A DNA stretch of 64,000 nt, taken from an uncultured Sutterella sp. Lineage in GTDB: Bacteria > Pseudomonadota > Gammaproteobacteria > Burkholderiales > Burkholderiaceae_F. The notes beneath the pieces are model-generated. The model was given only the letters and a program-made list of their open reading frames with translations, was not told where the DNA came from and did no database searches. Numbering within the stretch: position 1 is the first letter of the stretch; every line of letters begins with the position of its first letter. Shown one piece after another: positions 1-8,736 of this stretch. The DNA lies in assembly GCA_905213905.1 (NCBI GenBank), contig CAJMKD010000010.1, positions 20,670 through 84,669 of the forward strand, written 5' to 3'. Both the position numbers and the translations under genes were made by a program.

Positions 1-180
1 GACGAGAAGCCCACGTGGGTCTCTTTTCTCGGACTCGAGGGCGCACGTGCGCGCGCGAAGGCGCTCCTTGAGGATGCGCTCGAAGCGCTTCGGCTCATTG
101 CTTCGGATTCGGCAGTCGATGAGGGCGCCGTGCGGCGACTCGAAGAGATTGCGCGCTACGTTGTTGAGCGCTCGCACTGA
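1..180 (+). CDS. ispA: Farnesyl diphosphate synthase, C-terminal end (partial)
   Basis: Open frame from the first base to a TGA at 178-180; only the last 59 residues are present. The residues WVSFLGLEGARARAKALL match the C-terminal helix region of polyprenyl synthetases, where a (T/S)xxxLLGLEGAR stretch is followed by a heptad-like Ala/Leu helix. The family condenses IPP with DMAPP/GPP to make farnesyl diphosphate in the cytoplasm. The dxs gene begins 34 bases later on the same strand, and ispA-dxs is a common proteobacterial pair, which supports the call. The catalytic DDxxD motifs lie outside the window, so the gene name rests on the C-terminus and on context. Confidence 0.75.
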   Translation, partial: DEKPTWVSFLGLEGARARAKALLEDALEALRLIASDSAVDEGAVRRLEEIARYVVERSH

Positions 181-214
181 ATTTTTCGCGGTCAAGTAAA
201 AAAGAATTGAGTGG

Positions 215-2251
215 ATGCATGGTATGAAGAGTGAAGCGAGCGAACCGAGCGTCGCGAAGGCGGCGCAGAAAGAGGAAGAGTGGACGGCGTCGTCGGCGCC
301 TCAGGCGTCCGAGGCGGCGTCATCGGCTGAAAACGGCGCGCACGGCGCAGCTTCAGGTTCGAAGTGGCCGCTCCTCGACTCGGTCGATATGCCCGAATCA
401 CTGCGCCGCCTGCCGGAGGCGGCGCTTCCTGCGCTCGCGCAGGAAATCCGCAGCTTCATGGTCGAGAGCGTCTCGAAGACGGGCGGCCATCTCTCGAGCT
501 CGCTTGGCGCGGTGGAACTCGCCATTGCGCTTCACTATGTCTTCAATACGCCGCGCGACCGCATCATCTGGGACGTCGGCCATCAGGCCTACGCGCACAA
601 AATTCTGACGGGACGCAAAGCACGGTTTGATTCGCTGCGGCGCTTCCACGGCATCTCGGGCTTCCCCAAGCGGAGCGAAAGCGAATACGATGCCTTCGGC
701 ACCGCGCATTCCTCGACTTCCATTTCCGCTGCGCTCGGCTATGCCGTTGCCGACAAGCTCAAGGGCGAAACGGACCGCTGGACCGTTGCCGTGATCGGCG
801 ACGGGGCGCTCACGGGCGGCATGGCGATTGAGGCGCTCAATGATGCCGGCGTCTATAAATCCGGCGTGAAGCTTCTCATCATCCTCAACGACAACGACTG
901 CTCCATTTCGCCGCCGGCGGGCGCGCTCTCAGGGCACCTCGCGAAAATCGTTTCCACGCGCGCCTTCAACAGCGCCCGCGAGCGCGGCAAGCGCGCCCTG
1001 AAGCATGTGCCTTATCTCTGGGACATCGCCAAGCGCATGGAAAAGCAGGCGATCAACTTCGTGAGTCCGCCTTCGGCGATCTTCAATGCGTTTGACCTCA
1101 ACTACTATGGGCCGATCGACGGGCACGACCTCAAGGAACTCATTGAGGTGCTGCAAAATCTGCGTGAGCTCGATCAGCCGCTCGTGCTCCATGTGGCAAC
1201 GCAAAAGGGAAAGGGCTATGCGCCTGCGGAGGCAAATCCGACGCTCTACCATGGCGTTTCCCCCTTCGATCCTGACAAGGGCATTCAACCCGCCAAGCCC
1301 GGCGGCAAGCCGACCTACACCCAAGTCTTCGGGTGCTGGGTCTGCGACATGGCTGAGCACGACAAGCGCCTCTATGCCATTACGCCCGCGATGCGGGAAG
1401 GTTCGGGGCTCGTGGAATTCGAGCAGCGCTTTCCGGAGCGCTACCGCGACGTTGCCATTGCCGAGCAGCACGCCGTCACTTTCGCTGCAGGGCTTGCCTG
1501 CGGCGGGATGAAGCCGGTGGTTGCCATTTACTCAACCTTTCTGCAGCGCGCGCTCGACCAGGTGATTCATGACGTGGCGCTTCAGAACCTCCCGGTCGTC
1601 TTCGCCGTCGACCGCGGCGGCGTCGTCGGCGCCGACGGCGCGACCCACCAGGGCGCCTTCGATATTGCGGAGCTTCGCGGCATTCCCAACATGACGGTGA
1701 TGACCCCTTCGGACGAGAACGAATGCCGGCTTCTGCTCAATACCGCCTTCGCGATGAATACACCGGCTGCAGTCCGCTATCCCCGCGGCAAAGGCCCTGG
1801 CGTGACAGTAAGCGCTTCCTTTGAAACTGTGCCCGTCGGCGTTTCGAGAACGCTGCGCGCAGGACGCGGCGTCGCTTTTCTCGGCTTCGGCGCCATGACG
1901 AACGTGCTGAAGCCCGTGGCGGAAGCGCTCGACGGCACGCTGATCGACATGCGTTTTGCCAAGCCGCTCGACCGCGCCGTCATTCTGCGTGCGGCGGCTT
2001 CCCATTCCCTCATCGTGACGGCTGAAGAAGGCGCGCTCGTGGGCGGCGCGGGCGACGGCGTCATGGAAGTGCTTGAAGAGGCGGGCGTGGTGGTTCCCGT
2101 GATGCGGTTCGGGCTGCCCGACGTCTTTGTCGAGCAGGGCTCGCACGACGAAGTGCTTCGCTCGCTCGGCCTTACCTCCGAAGCGATCGAGGCTGCTGTG
2201 CGGCGCCGTCTCGCGAAGCAGACGCTCGAGACCGCCGCCGCCTTCGTATAA
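215..2251 (+). CDS. dxs: 1-deoxy-D-xylulose-5-phosphate synthase
   Basis: 678 residues. DXS condenses pyruvate and glyceraldehyde-3-phosphate, using thiamine diphosphate, as the first step of the MEP isoprenoid pathway. Visible motifs are DVGHQAYAHKILTGR (about 120-134), the ThDP/Mg motif GDGALTGGMAIEALN (195-209), the substrate-binding GPIDGHD region, AEQHAVTFAAGLA in the pyrimidine-binding domain, and HQGAFDIAELR. The N-terminus carries about 50 extra Ser/Ala/Glu-rich residues before the family core starts near WPLLDSV. The start is uncertain: ATG 215 and ATG 224 are both possible and neither has a strong Shine-Dalgarno. It lies 34 bases after ispA, probably in one operon, and ends before a hairpin terminator. 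Confidence 0.95.
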   Translation: MHGMKSEASEPSVAKAAQKEEEWTASSAPQASEAASSAENGAHGAASGSKWPLLDSVDMPESLRRLPEAALPALAQEIRSFMVESVSKTGGHLSSSLGAVELAIALHYVFNTPRDRIIWDVGHQAYAHKILTGRKARFDSLRRFHGISGFPKRSESEYDAFGTAHSSTSISAALGYAVADKLKGETDRWTVAVIGDGALTGGMAIEALNDAGVYKSGVKLLIILNDNDCSISPPAGALSGHLAKIVSTRAFNSARERGKRALKHVPYLWDIAKRMEKQAINFVSPPSAIFNAFDLNYYGPIDGHDLKELIEVLQNLRELDQPLVLHVATQKGKGYAPAEANPTLYHGVSPFDPDKGIQPAKPGGKPTYTQVFGCWVCDMAEHDKRLYAITPAMREGSGLVEFEQRFPERYRDVAIAEQHAVTFAAGLACGGMKPVVAIYSTFLQRALDQVIHDVALQNLPVVFAVDRGGVVGADGATHQGAFDIAELRGIPNMTVMTPSDENECRLLLNTAFAMNTPAAVRYPRGKGPGVTVSASFETVPVGVSRTLRAGRGVAFLGFGAMTNVLKPVAEALDGTLIDMRFAKPLDRAVILRAAASHSLIVTAEEGALVGGAGDGVMEVLEEAGVVVPVMRFGLPDVFVEQGSHDEVLRSLGLTSEAIEAAVRRRLAKQTLETAAAFV

Positions 2252-2280
2252 TGATCCCTTTGGGATGCAAGTCCCTTTGA

Positions 2281-2312
2281 GAGGCCGGCGTCCGTCGGCC
2301 TCCCGTCTTTTT
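2281..2312 (+). terminator. Rho-independent terminator after dxs
   Basis: GAGGCCG (2281-2287) pairs with CGGCCTC (2296-2302) over an 8-base loop and is followed by CCGTCTTTTT. It lies 30 bases after the dxs stop and ends before murB, so the ispA-dxs transcript probably ends here. Confidence 0.7.
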
Positions 2313-2337
2313 CAGCCCCACCGGAGCAGTGCGCAGC

Positions 2338-3366
2338 ATGTCTCAGATCGAATTCGACAAACCCCTCGACGCGCTTACGACTTTCCGCCTTGCTGCCCGA
2401 GCGCAGGCCTACGTTGCCGTAGATTCGCTTGAGGCGCTTCGGGCGGCTTTCGCCTATGCGCTGGAAAACGGGCTTGCCGTGAAGCTTCTTGGCGGCGGCG
2501 CCAACATTGTGGCGATGCCGCAAGTTTCGGGGCTTGTCGTCCATCCGGCCATGAAGGGCATCCGCTTTGAGACGGACGACGCTGGGGTTCTCGTCACGGC
2601 TGGTGCGGGCGAGGCGCTTGACGCAGTTGTTCGCGCTTCTCTCGCGCGCGGTGCGGGCGGACTCGAAAACTTGAGCGCCATTCCCGGCCACATCGGCGGC
2701 GCTGTCGTGCAGAACGTCGGCGCTTATGGGCTCGAGCTTGCCGAGCGCTTTGTGAGCGCGCGTGTTTACGATGCGAAAGACGACGTAGTCCGCGAGTTCG
2801 ACCTCGAGGCCTGCGATTTTTCCTATCGCATGAGCGTCTTCAAGCGCCCGGAGAACGAAGGACGCTTCGTGGTGCTCGACGCAACGCTGTGTCTCCCGAA
2901 GGACTGGCAGCCTGTTCTGGGCTACAAAGCGCTTGCCGAACGCTTCGCGGATCCTGAAGCGCTGGCCGGCGTCACGCCGGCGGCTGTCGCCGAAGCCGTG
3001 CGTGAAATCCGAGCTGCCAAGCTGCCGGATCCGGCGCAAATTGGGAGCGCAGGGAGCTTCTTCAAGAATCCAGTCGTCACGGTCGTGAAGGCCCGGGAAC
3101 TGCTGACGCAGAACGGCAGCCTTGTCGCCTATCCGATCGGCGGCGACCGCGTGAAGCTTGCTGCGGGCTGGCTCATCGATGCCTGCGGACTCAAGGGGGC
3201 AGCCGTCGGCGATGCGGCCGTTTATTCGAAGCATGCCCTCATCATCGTCAACCGCGGCCATGCGACCGGCGAAGACGTGGCAGCGCTCTCGCGCCGCATC
3301 ATTGCACGAGTCGAGAGCCGCTTCGGCGTTACGCTTGAACCCGAACCGGTCTTCCTCGGCGCATAA
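2338..3366 (+). CDS. murB: UDP-N-acetylenolpyruvoylglucosamine reductase
   Basis: 342 residues, the length of type I MurB (E. coli type). It reduces UDP-GlcNAc-enolpyruvate to UDP-MurNAc with NADPH and FAD in cytoplasmic peptidoglycan precursor synthesis. Visible are the FAD-binding LGGGANIV (51-58), the long second FAD motif AIPGHIGGAVVQNVGAYG (about 120-137), the catalytic serine region SAGSFFKNP, and the C-terminal AGWLIDACGLKG. ATG 2338 was chosen because GGAG at 2323-2326 sits 11 bases upstream; a GTG at 2329 is in frame but too close to that site. A terminator precedes it, so it probably has its own promoter. Confidence 0.95.
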   Translation: MSQIEFDKPLDALTTFRLAARAQAYVAVDSLEALRAAFAYALENGLAVKLLGGGANIVAMPQVSGLVVHPAMKGIRFETDDAGVLVTAGAGEALDAVVRASLARGAGGLENLSAIPGHIGGAVVQNVGAYGLELAERFVSARVYDAKDDVVREFDLEACDFSYRMSVFKRPENEGRFVVLDATLCLPKDWQPVLGYKALAERFADPEALAGVTPAAVAEAVREIRAAKLPDPAQIGSAGSFFKNPVVTVVKARELLTQNGSLVAYPIGGDRVKLAAGWLIDACGLKGAAVGDAAVYSKHALIIVNRGHATGEDVAALSRRIIARVESRFGVTLEPEPVFLGA

Positions 3367-3508
3367 GCGCAGGAAGTTCTGCGGCGTAAGAATCCGATAC
3401 AAATCTTTGCTAGAAACTAGGGTTATTGCTTAATCCAAGTAACAATTTTGCGTTAATCTTCCCCGCACAATAAAAAGCTGAATGCATTGAAGGGAAGGAG
3501 AAGCGAAA

Positions 3509-4213
3509 TTGAGAAAGCATGAAGCGTGCGGCGCTGCTGCCGAGGTTGTCGGTCGGCCGCGTCGGAATGCTTGCGGATATACGCCGAGCGAGGAAATTGC
3601 CAATGCCATAACGCACGGCCTGGCGGCGGCGCTTTCGATTGCCGGCCTTGTTGTTCTCGTCGTGAGCTCCGTGACGCACGACCGCAGCCCGCTCGTCATT
3701 GCGAGCGCGGCGGTTTTCGGCGCGTCCATGCTCGTTCTCTATCTGATTTCAACGCTCTATCACGCGCTGCCGTACGCCCGCGCCAAGCGCGTGCTGCAGG
3801 TGCTCGATCACAGCGCCATCTATCTCCTTATTGCCGGCAGCTACACGCCGTTTTGCCTCGTGACGCTCGGCGGAACTACGGGGACGGTGCTCTGCGTGGT
3901 CGTCTGGACGATCGGATTGGCTGGTGCATTCCTGCAGCCGCTTCTGATCCGAATTGCCGACTGGATCAACTGCGTGCTTTATCTGGCGCTCGGCTGGTGC
4001 GTGATTTTCGTGATCAAGCCCTTGGTCGAGGCACTGCCGCCGGCGGGCCTCTGGCTCCTTGCCGGGGGCGGCATTGCCTACAGCGCGGGCGTCATTTTTT
4101 ACCTCTGGGAAAAGCTGCCCTTCAATCATGCCGTCTGGCATCTTTTTGTGCTTGCCGGCACGGCGCTGCAGTTCTTTGCAGTGCTCTTTTATGTCATACC
4201 CAGCGCAGGTTGA
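3509..4213 (+). CDS. Hemolysin III / YqfA-type integral membrane protein
   Basis: 234 residues beginning at TTG 3509, with AAGGAG (3495-3500) 8 bases upstream. The sequence is dominated by about seven hydrophobic segments. It shows hallmarks of the HlyIII (PAQR) superfamily: a Glu/His-containing first segment (SEEIANAITHGLAAAL), STLYHALPY, DHSAIYLLIAGSYTPF, and a C-terminal HAVWHLFVLAG. The conserved His/Asp residues bind metal in PAQR proteins. Bacterial members are inner-membrane proteins without an agreed role, and the name hemolysin comes from a Bacillus homologue; haemolysis should not be assumed. It stands alone between murB and a LysR gene. The family call is firm, the function unknown. 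Confidence 0.88.
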   Translation: MRKHEACGAAAEVVGRPRRNACGYTPSEEIANAITHGLAAALSIAGLVVLVVSSVTHDRSPLVIASAAVFGASMLVLYLISTLYHALPYARAKRVLQVLDHSAIYLLIAGSYTPFCLVTLGGTTGTVLCVVVWTIGLAGAFLQPLLIRIADWINCVLYLALGWCVIFVIKPLVEALPPAGLWLLAGGGIAYSAGVIFYLWEKLPFNHAVWHLFVLAGTALQFFAVLFYVIPSAG

Positions 4214-4272
4214 GGTTTGCTGCGTCATTAGATTTCTCTGCGGCAGAGGCAAAAGCGAGGAAAGAATTTATT

Positions 4273-4301
4273 TTGACAGAAATTTCGGCTACGCTTAACC
4301 A
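4273..4301 (+). promoter_or_regulatory. Possible promoter of the LysR gene
   Basis: A perfect -35 hexamer TTGACA (4273-4278) lies 39-67 bases before the LysR start. The -10 candidates 16-17 bases downstream (TTAACC or TAACCA) are poor, so the promoter would be weak or activator-dependent. Only the -35 match is clearly visible. Confidence 0.3.
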
Positions 4302-4339
4302 ACTTGGATTATGTGTACGAAAATTCCGAAAGTATTCTC

Positions 4340-5311
4340 ATGAATCAGCTGCCGAACCTCGACTTTGAAGCCGTCCGGATTTTTGTCAGCCTTTTAGAAA
4401 CGCTGAATCTTTCAAAAACGGCGGATGCCTGCGGCATCAGCGTTTCTTCGGCGAGTCGCACGCTCTCGAAGCTTCGCGAGGCGCTTGACGATGAGCTCTT
4501 TCATCGCTATCCGCACGGCATGCGTCCGACTGCCCGTGCACGAGAGCTTGAGTTCGACATGCGTTTTCTGCTTCGCAGCTATGAAAAAATGCTGCGAAGC
4601 ACTTCAAACATTTTTTCACCGGCACGAGAGTCGCGGATGTTTCGCGTGGGCGCCGTTGATCAAGGGGTTTTCTGTTACTTGTCTCACGGGCTCTCCCGGA
4701 TCTTGCAAGACGCGCCCAACTGCGGCGTGAACTTTCTGCCGTTGCATCCTGCTTTCACTGATGATCTGAAATCAGGTGCGCTGGATCTTGCCTTGTTTCC
4801 ATACTCGCGCCGACTAGAAAACTTCCGCACGCAGGTGATTTGCCGCGATACGTTTGTTTATGCCGTTTTGGCCGATCATCCGCTTGCACGGCGGCGGCTT
4901 GAGGGCAAGGCAGCTTTGCGGCTCGAAGAAGTGAACCACTATCGCAAGCTCGGCGTGAGCGTTGCACCTGCGAATGACATTCGACTTCAGCCTTTTTCCG
5001 AAATGCAGAGCCAAATTGAGCTGCGTGCTGCGCAGACAGCGGTCTGGACGCCGTATTTTCTGCTGTTGCCAATGTTGCTGAGCCGAACGGATCTCATCGC
5101 AGTCATGCCGCTACAGCTAGCCAACAATTTCATTCGGCTTGGACGAAAACTCGTCATTCTTGGCCGAAGTGCGGATGCACCGATCTTTGAGCCAGTGCTT
5201 GTTTGGCATGAAAAATCAGAGAAAGAGCCTGCGCTCCAGTGGCTTCGCAGCCATTTTCTGGCAGCGATACCGCCGCTGCCCAGCCCTGAGGACGTGCCCA
5301 TGCTTATCTGA
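4340..5311 (+). CDS. LysR-family transcriptional regulator next to arylsulfotransferase
   Basis: About 323 residues from ATG 4340; a TTG at 4304 is in frame but would add 12 residues unlike the family. The N-terminal winged helix is clear: LDFEAVRIFVSLLETLNLSKTA, then SVSSASRTLSKLREALDDELF and a typical wing (HGMRPTARA). The rest resembles the periplasmic-binding-fold effector domain of LysR regulators. The gene lies directly upstream of the arylsulfotransferase on the same strand, 259 bases apart, so control of that gene by sulfate esters or sulfur status is a reasonable inference. No effector can be read from the sequence. Confidence 0.85.
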   Translation: MNQLPNLDFEAVRIFVSLLETLNLSKTADACGISVSSASRTLSKLREALDDELFHRYPHGMRPTARARELEFDMRFLLRSYEKMLRSTSNIFSPARESRMFRVGAVDQGVFCYLSHGLSRILQDAPNCGVNFLPLHPAFTDDLKSGALDLALFPYSRRLENFRTQVICRDTFVYAVLADHPLARRRLEGKAALRLEEVNHYRKLGVSVAPANDIRLQPFSEMQSQIELRAAQTAVWTPYFLLLPMLLSRTDLIAVMPLQLANNFIRLGRKLVILGRSADAPIFEPVLVWHEKSEKEPALQWLRSHFLAAIPPLPSPEDVPMLI

Positions 5312-5395
5312 AGCTGCATGCTGGCAGAAGTGATTTGCAGTTTCGGCAAACACTTGTCCCAAATTAACCCATTCTTGATGACGAAAATGCCTCTA

Positions 5396-5495
5396 CTCGC
5401 CGAATGGGAAAGCGGCGAGACTTCCTTCGTCCGTCCGAATTGCTGCGCATCGGCAAAAAACGTTGAATGCACGGCTTTTCGTTTTCAATTCAACG
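5396..5495 (+). promoter_or_regulatory. Two inverted repeats in the arylsulfotransferase leader
   Basis: Between the LysR stop and the sulfotransferase start are CTCGCCG...CGGCGAG (arms 5396-5402 and 5413-5419) and CGTTGAAT...ATTCAACG (arms 5461-5468 and 5488-5495). Neither is followed by a T-tract, so they look like operator or 5'-leader structures more than terminators. They fit the place where a LysR protein or an mRNA leader would act; function is inferred. Confidence 0.4.
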
Positions 5496-5570
5496 GCATC
5501 CGCCTTTCGGCACGATCGACCGGCGCTTGCCGTTCCTGCGTGAGCGGGTTCGAATTCCAAGGAGAGAGGA

Positions 5571-7385
5571 ATGAGTCTCAAGATGAAGCTTGTTGCTTGT
5601 GCGGCTGCTGCGGCAATGCCTTTTGCTGCTTTTGCCATTGGCGGCCCTTCTGGGGCGAAGGTTGATTATCACCTCCAAGGTCATTTGGGCGAAGTGATGA
5701 TGAATCCTTATGGCATTGCGCCTTTGACCGCCATCGTCCGCGACGGCGGATATACGTTGAGCAATGTGACGGTTCGCGTCTTGCCGAAGCTCAACGGCCA
5801 GGAAATCAAGTACAAAGTTTCCGAGCGCCAGCTGCTCACCCACGGCGGCATTCCGATTTTCGGTCTCTATCCCGACTATGTGAACAAGGTGGAGCTTTCC
5901 TATACGCGCGAGCTTCGTGGCAAGAAGGAAAAGTTCACGGACACCATTCAGCTATATGCGCCTTCCGTTTATTTCGAAGTTGCGGGCATCACGATGGAAA
6001 AGGAGGTGCCGTATGGTGTTGAGGTGAAGAAGGTTGATCCCGAATTCAAGGATCGTCTCTATTTTGTTAACAACATTGCAGAAAAATCCGGCATTGGCAC
6101 CCGTGTTGTCTGGAACAATCCGTCCGGCGGGGCGCTCGAGTGGAACTTCTGGCCGCAGAACACAATTCTCGACACGACGGGCAGCGTGCGCTGGTACATG
6201 TTCGCCAATCCGATTTACGACCTGAATTCGATTTATTCGGCTGGGGTCATGATGGGCTTCAAGCAGAATGACGACGGCATGCTCACCTGGGGCTACGGGC
6301 AGCGCTATGTCAAGTACGACATCATGGGTCGCGAAGTATTCAACCGCAGGCTGCCGTTGCGCTTCGCGGATTATTCACATTCCATGGACGACGCACAGAA
6401 CGGGCACTACTTCCTGCGCGTGGCCGCTTCGAACTATAAGCGGCCGGACGGCAAGAATGTACATACGGTTCGCGACGTCATTGCTGAAATCGATCAGGAA
6501 GGCGTGGTTGTTGACGAATGGCGATTGGCCGACATTCTGGATCCCTATCGAGACAACGTGCTGAAGGTGCTGGATCAGGGCGCCGTGTGCCTCAACATTG
6601 ATGCGTCTCAGGCCGGCAAGACTTTGACCGATGAAGACATCAAGGCGCTCGACAAGTCCGATCGCTTCGGCGATATCGTCGGCACGGGCGCTGGGCGCAA
6701 TTGGGCGCATGTCAACTCCGTAGACTACGATCCGGAAGACGATTCAATCATCATCTCGAGCCGCCATCAGTCCGCCATGATCAAAATCGGCCGCGACAAG
6801 CAGGTGAAATGGATTCTTGGCTCGCCCGAAGGCTGGAAGGGCGATCTGGCGAAGAAGCTTCTGACGCCTGTCGACAAGAACGGCAACAAGATCAAGTGCG
6901 CTGGCAGCAAGTGCGAAGGCAACTTCGACTGGACCTGGACGCAGCACACCGCCTTCAAAATCGACGAAAAGAGCAAAGGGAACATTCTCTATTTGTCGGC
7001 CTTCGACAACGGTGATGCGCGCGGCATGGAACAGCCGGCACTGCCGGAGATGAAGTATTCGCGAGCCGTCATCTATAAGATCGATCAAAAGAAAATGACG
7101 GTCGAGCAGATCTGGGAATACGGCAAGGAACGCGGCCACGACTGGTACAGCCCCGTGACGTCGCTCACCGAATACCAGGCAGACAAGAATTCGATCTTTG
7201 TCTATTCTGCAACGGCAGGCGCAACTTTCGATCTGGCTTCGGGCGCCTTTACCTCTTCGCCGAATCCCTACATCGAAGAATTTAAGTGGGGCGCGAAGGA
7301 GCCTTCTGTTGAAATTCAGTTGAAGAATTGCTCGGGCTATCAGGCTTGGCCGTTCTCAATTGATAAGGCGATGAACGCTCGCTGA
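5571..7385 (+). CDS. assT: Periplasmic aryl-sulfate sulfotransferase
   Basis: 604 residues with a strong ribosome site (AAGGAGAGAGGA). Residues 1-22 form a Sec signal peptide ending in FAAFA. AssT enzymes are periplasmic six-bladed beta-propellers that move sulfate from one phenolic sulfate ester to another phenol through a sulfo-histidine. Family features seen are an N-terminal Ig-like segment (YGIAPLTAIV), NWAHVNSVDYDPEDDSII (about 377-394), SSRHQSAMIKI, ILGSPEGW, QHTAFKI and YLSAFDNGDARG, which hold His/Arg residues of the type used in catalysis. No dsbA/dsbL-type partner is adjacent, although E. coli-type assT usually has one. In gut bacteria such enzymes act on host and drug phenol sulfates (general knowledge). 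The LysR gene upstream is the likely regulator. Confidence 0.93.
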   Translation: MSLKMKLVACAAAAAMPFAAFAIGGPSGAKVDYHLQGHLGEVMMNPYGIAPLTAIVRDGGYTLSNVTVRVLPKLNGQEIKYKVSERQLLTHGGIPIFGLYPDYVNKVELSYTRELRGKKEKFTDTIQLYAPSVYFEVAGITMEKEVPYGVEVKKVDPEFKDRLYFVNNIAEKSGIGTRVVWNNPSGGALEWNFWPQNTILDTTGSVRWYMFANPIYDLNSIYSAGVMMGFKQNDDGMLTWGYGQRYVKYDIMGREVFNRRLPLRFADYSHSMDDAQNGHYFLRVAASNYKRPDGKNVHTVRDVIAEIDQEGVVVDEWRLADILDPYRDNVLKVLDQGAVCLNIDASQAGKTLTDEDIKALDKSDRFGDIVGTGAGRNWAHVNSVDYDPEDDSIIISSRHQSAMIKIGRDKQVKWILGSPEGWKGDLAKKLLTPVDKNGNKIKCAGSKCEGNFDWTWTQHTAFKIDEKSKGNILYLSAFDNGDARGMEQPALPEMKYSRAVIYKIDQKKMTVEQIWEYGKERGHDWYSPVTSLTEYQADKNSIFVYSATAGATFDLASGAFTSSPNPYIEEFKWGAKEPSVEIQLKNCSGYQAWPFSIDKAMNAR

Positions 7386-7395
7386 CGCTGGCATA

Positions 7396-7439
7396 CGACA
7401 CTCAACCTTGAGGGTGCTCAAGCCTTCAAGGTGGTGTCG
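7396..7439 (+). terminator. Imperfect hairpin after assT
   Basis: CGACAC...ACCTTGA pairs imperfectly with TCAAGGT...GTGTCG across the 44 bases just after the assT stop. There is no following T-tract, so it may be a weak terminator or an mRNA 3'-end stabiliser. Confidence 0.4.
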
Positions 7440-7561
7440 GATTGCTGAGCTTCAGCGGATCGAAACGGCGCCAGACGCTCATGGCCGTTGAAAAGACGGA
7501 TAATGCGCTGCGCCGTTTCTTTGCGTATTTAGGCAGTTTCGGATGCCCCCCGTTGATTCTT

Positions 7562-8623
7562 ATGGTCAAAACTCTGAAGCCCGTCATTCTCTCTGTGAGC
7601 CGCTCAACGGACGTGCCTGCCTTTTTCTCAGAATGGTTTCTCAACCGGCTGCGGGCGGGCTGGTGCGGCTGGGTGAATCCGTTCAACAAGCGTGCGTACC
7701 GCGTTTCTTTTGAGAACGTCCGCGCGGCCGTTTTCTGGACGAAAAATCCTGCGCCCATGTTCGAAAGACTGGATGAAATTGAGGCGCTTCTGCCGAATTT
7801 CTATTTCCAGTTCACTTTGAACGACTACGAGGCAGAAGGCTTGGAGCCGAAGCTGCCGTCGCTCGAAAAGCGAATAGAAGCATTCCTGCGGCTTGCCGAG
7901 CGTTTGGGTCCTGGGCGCGTCGTATGGCGGTTCGATCCGCTTCTTTTGACGCCAGCAGCAACGCCGGCGGATTTGCTTGCTCGAGTCGCTGCCATAGGCG
8001 ACAGGCTGGTACGCGCGACAGACCGCTTGGTCATCAGCTTCGTTGACGTCATGCGGTACGCCAAGGTGCGCCGCAGTCTCGTGCGTGAAACCAACTGGTT
8101 TTCCAAGGAAACTGTGGGTTCCGCAGAGCCGGACGCCGATGCGCTCAGGGAGTTGGCCGCGGGCTTATCGGAGCTCGCAGCGCGATGGCGGCAAATCAAT
8201 CCCAGCTTTTTGATCGAAACCTGTGCGGAAGCTGCCGATTTGTCCGATTGGGGCATCGGTCACGGATGCTGCATCGACGGCGATCGTCTCTGGCGGCTCT
8301 TTCCGGAAGACAGGCAGCTGCGGCGCTATCTGATGACGGGAAAAATGTTGGACGATGATGAAGCCGAGCCGCAGGAGACGCTCGTCCAGGTCGGCGGAAC
8401 ACCCCCAGCCATCAGGCTTTGCAGGCGGCTCAAGGATCGGGGGCAGCGGCCGCATTGCGGCTGCATTGCCAGCAAAGACATTGGCGCCTATGACACCTGC
8501 GCGCATTTCTGCGCGTACTGCTATGCGAATAGAAGTCGGAAAAGCGTGCTGGCGAATCTAGACCGGCACGATCCGTCGTCGCCTTTTCTTGTTGCGCCGC
8601 AGGCCTGCGAACCGCATAACTAG
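7562..8623 (+). CDS. DUF1848 family protein with C-terminal Cys cluster
   Basis: 353 residues from ATG 7562. Family homology begins at once (VILSVSRSTDVPAFFSEWF), so earlier in-frame starts (TTG 7442, ATG 7481) were not used. Other family features are FWTKNPAPM, YFQFTLNDYE and WRFDPLLL, and near the C-terminus CGCIASKDIGAYDTCAHFC followed by YCYAN. The closely spaced cysteines (CxC, then CxxxCxYCYA) suggest a bound iron-sulfur cluster, as in radical-SAM or SplB-like proteins, to which DUF1848 has been likened. No function is established. It stands alone, convergent with rpsT. No ribosome site is clear before 7562. Confidence 0.82.
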   Translation: MVKTLKPVILSVSRSTDVPAFFSEWFLNRLRAGWCGWVNPFNKRAYRVSFENVRAAVFWTKNPAPMFERLDEIEALLPNFYFQFTLNDYEAEGLEPKLPSLEKRIEAFLRLAERLGPGRVVWRFDPLLLTPAATPADLLARVAAIGDRLVRATDRLVISFVDVMRYAKVRRSLVRETNWFSKETVGSAEPDADALRELAAGLSELAARWRQINPSFLIETCAEAADLSDWGIGHGCCIDGDRLWRLFPEDRQLRRYLMTGKMLDDDEAEPQETLVQVGGTPPAIRLCRRLKDRGQRPHCGCIASKDIGAYDTCAHFCAYCYANRSRKSVLANLDRHDPSSPFLVAPQACEPHN

Positions 8624-8654
8624 GACTGATGCGGTTCTGAGAAAAATCTGCAGG

Positions 8655-8691
8655 CAAAAAGAAAGCCTCGACTCCATAGGGAGGCGAGGCT
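8655..8691 (-). terminator. Rho-independent terminator after rpsT
   Basis: Read on the minus strand, AGCCTCG (8691-8685) pairs with CGAGGCT (8670-8664), with inner CTCC/GGAG pairs, and is followed by TTCTTTTTG. It lies about 45 bases past the rpsT stop. Confidence 0.75.
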
Positions 8692-8736
8692 CTCAGCCCT
8701 AGAACGGCAGTGAATGCCGTCCTGGTCTTGCCCGAA

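Noticed and set aside
1777..3402. 541-codon minus-strand frame over dxs/murB
   Set aside because: Antisense to two certain genes; composition is that of a shadow frame in GC-rich DNA.
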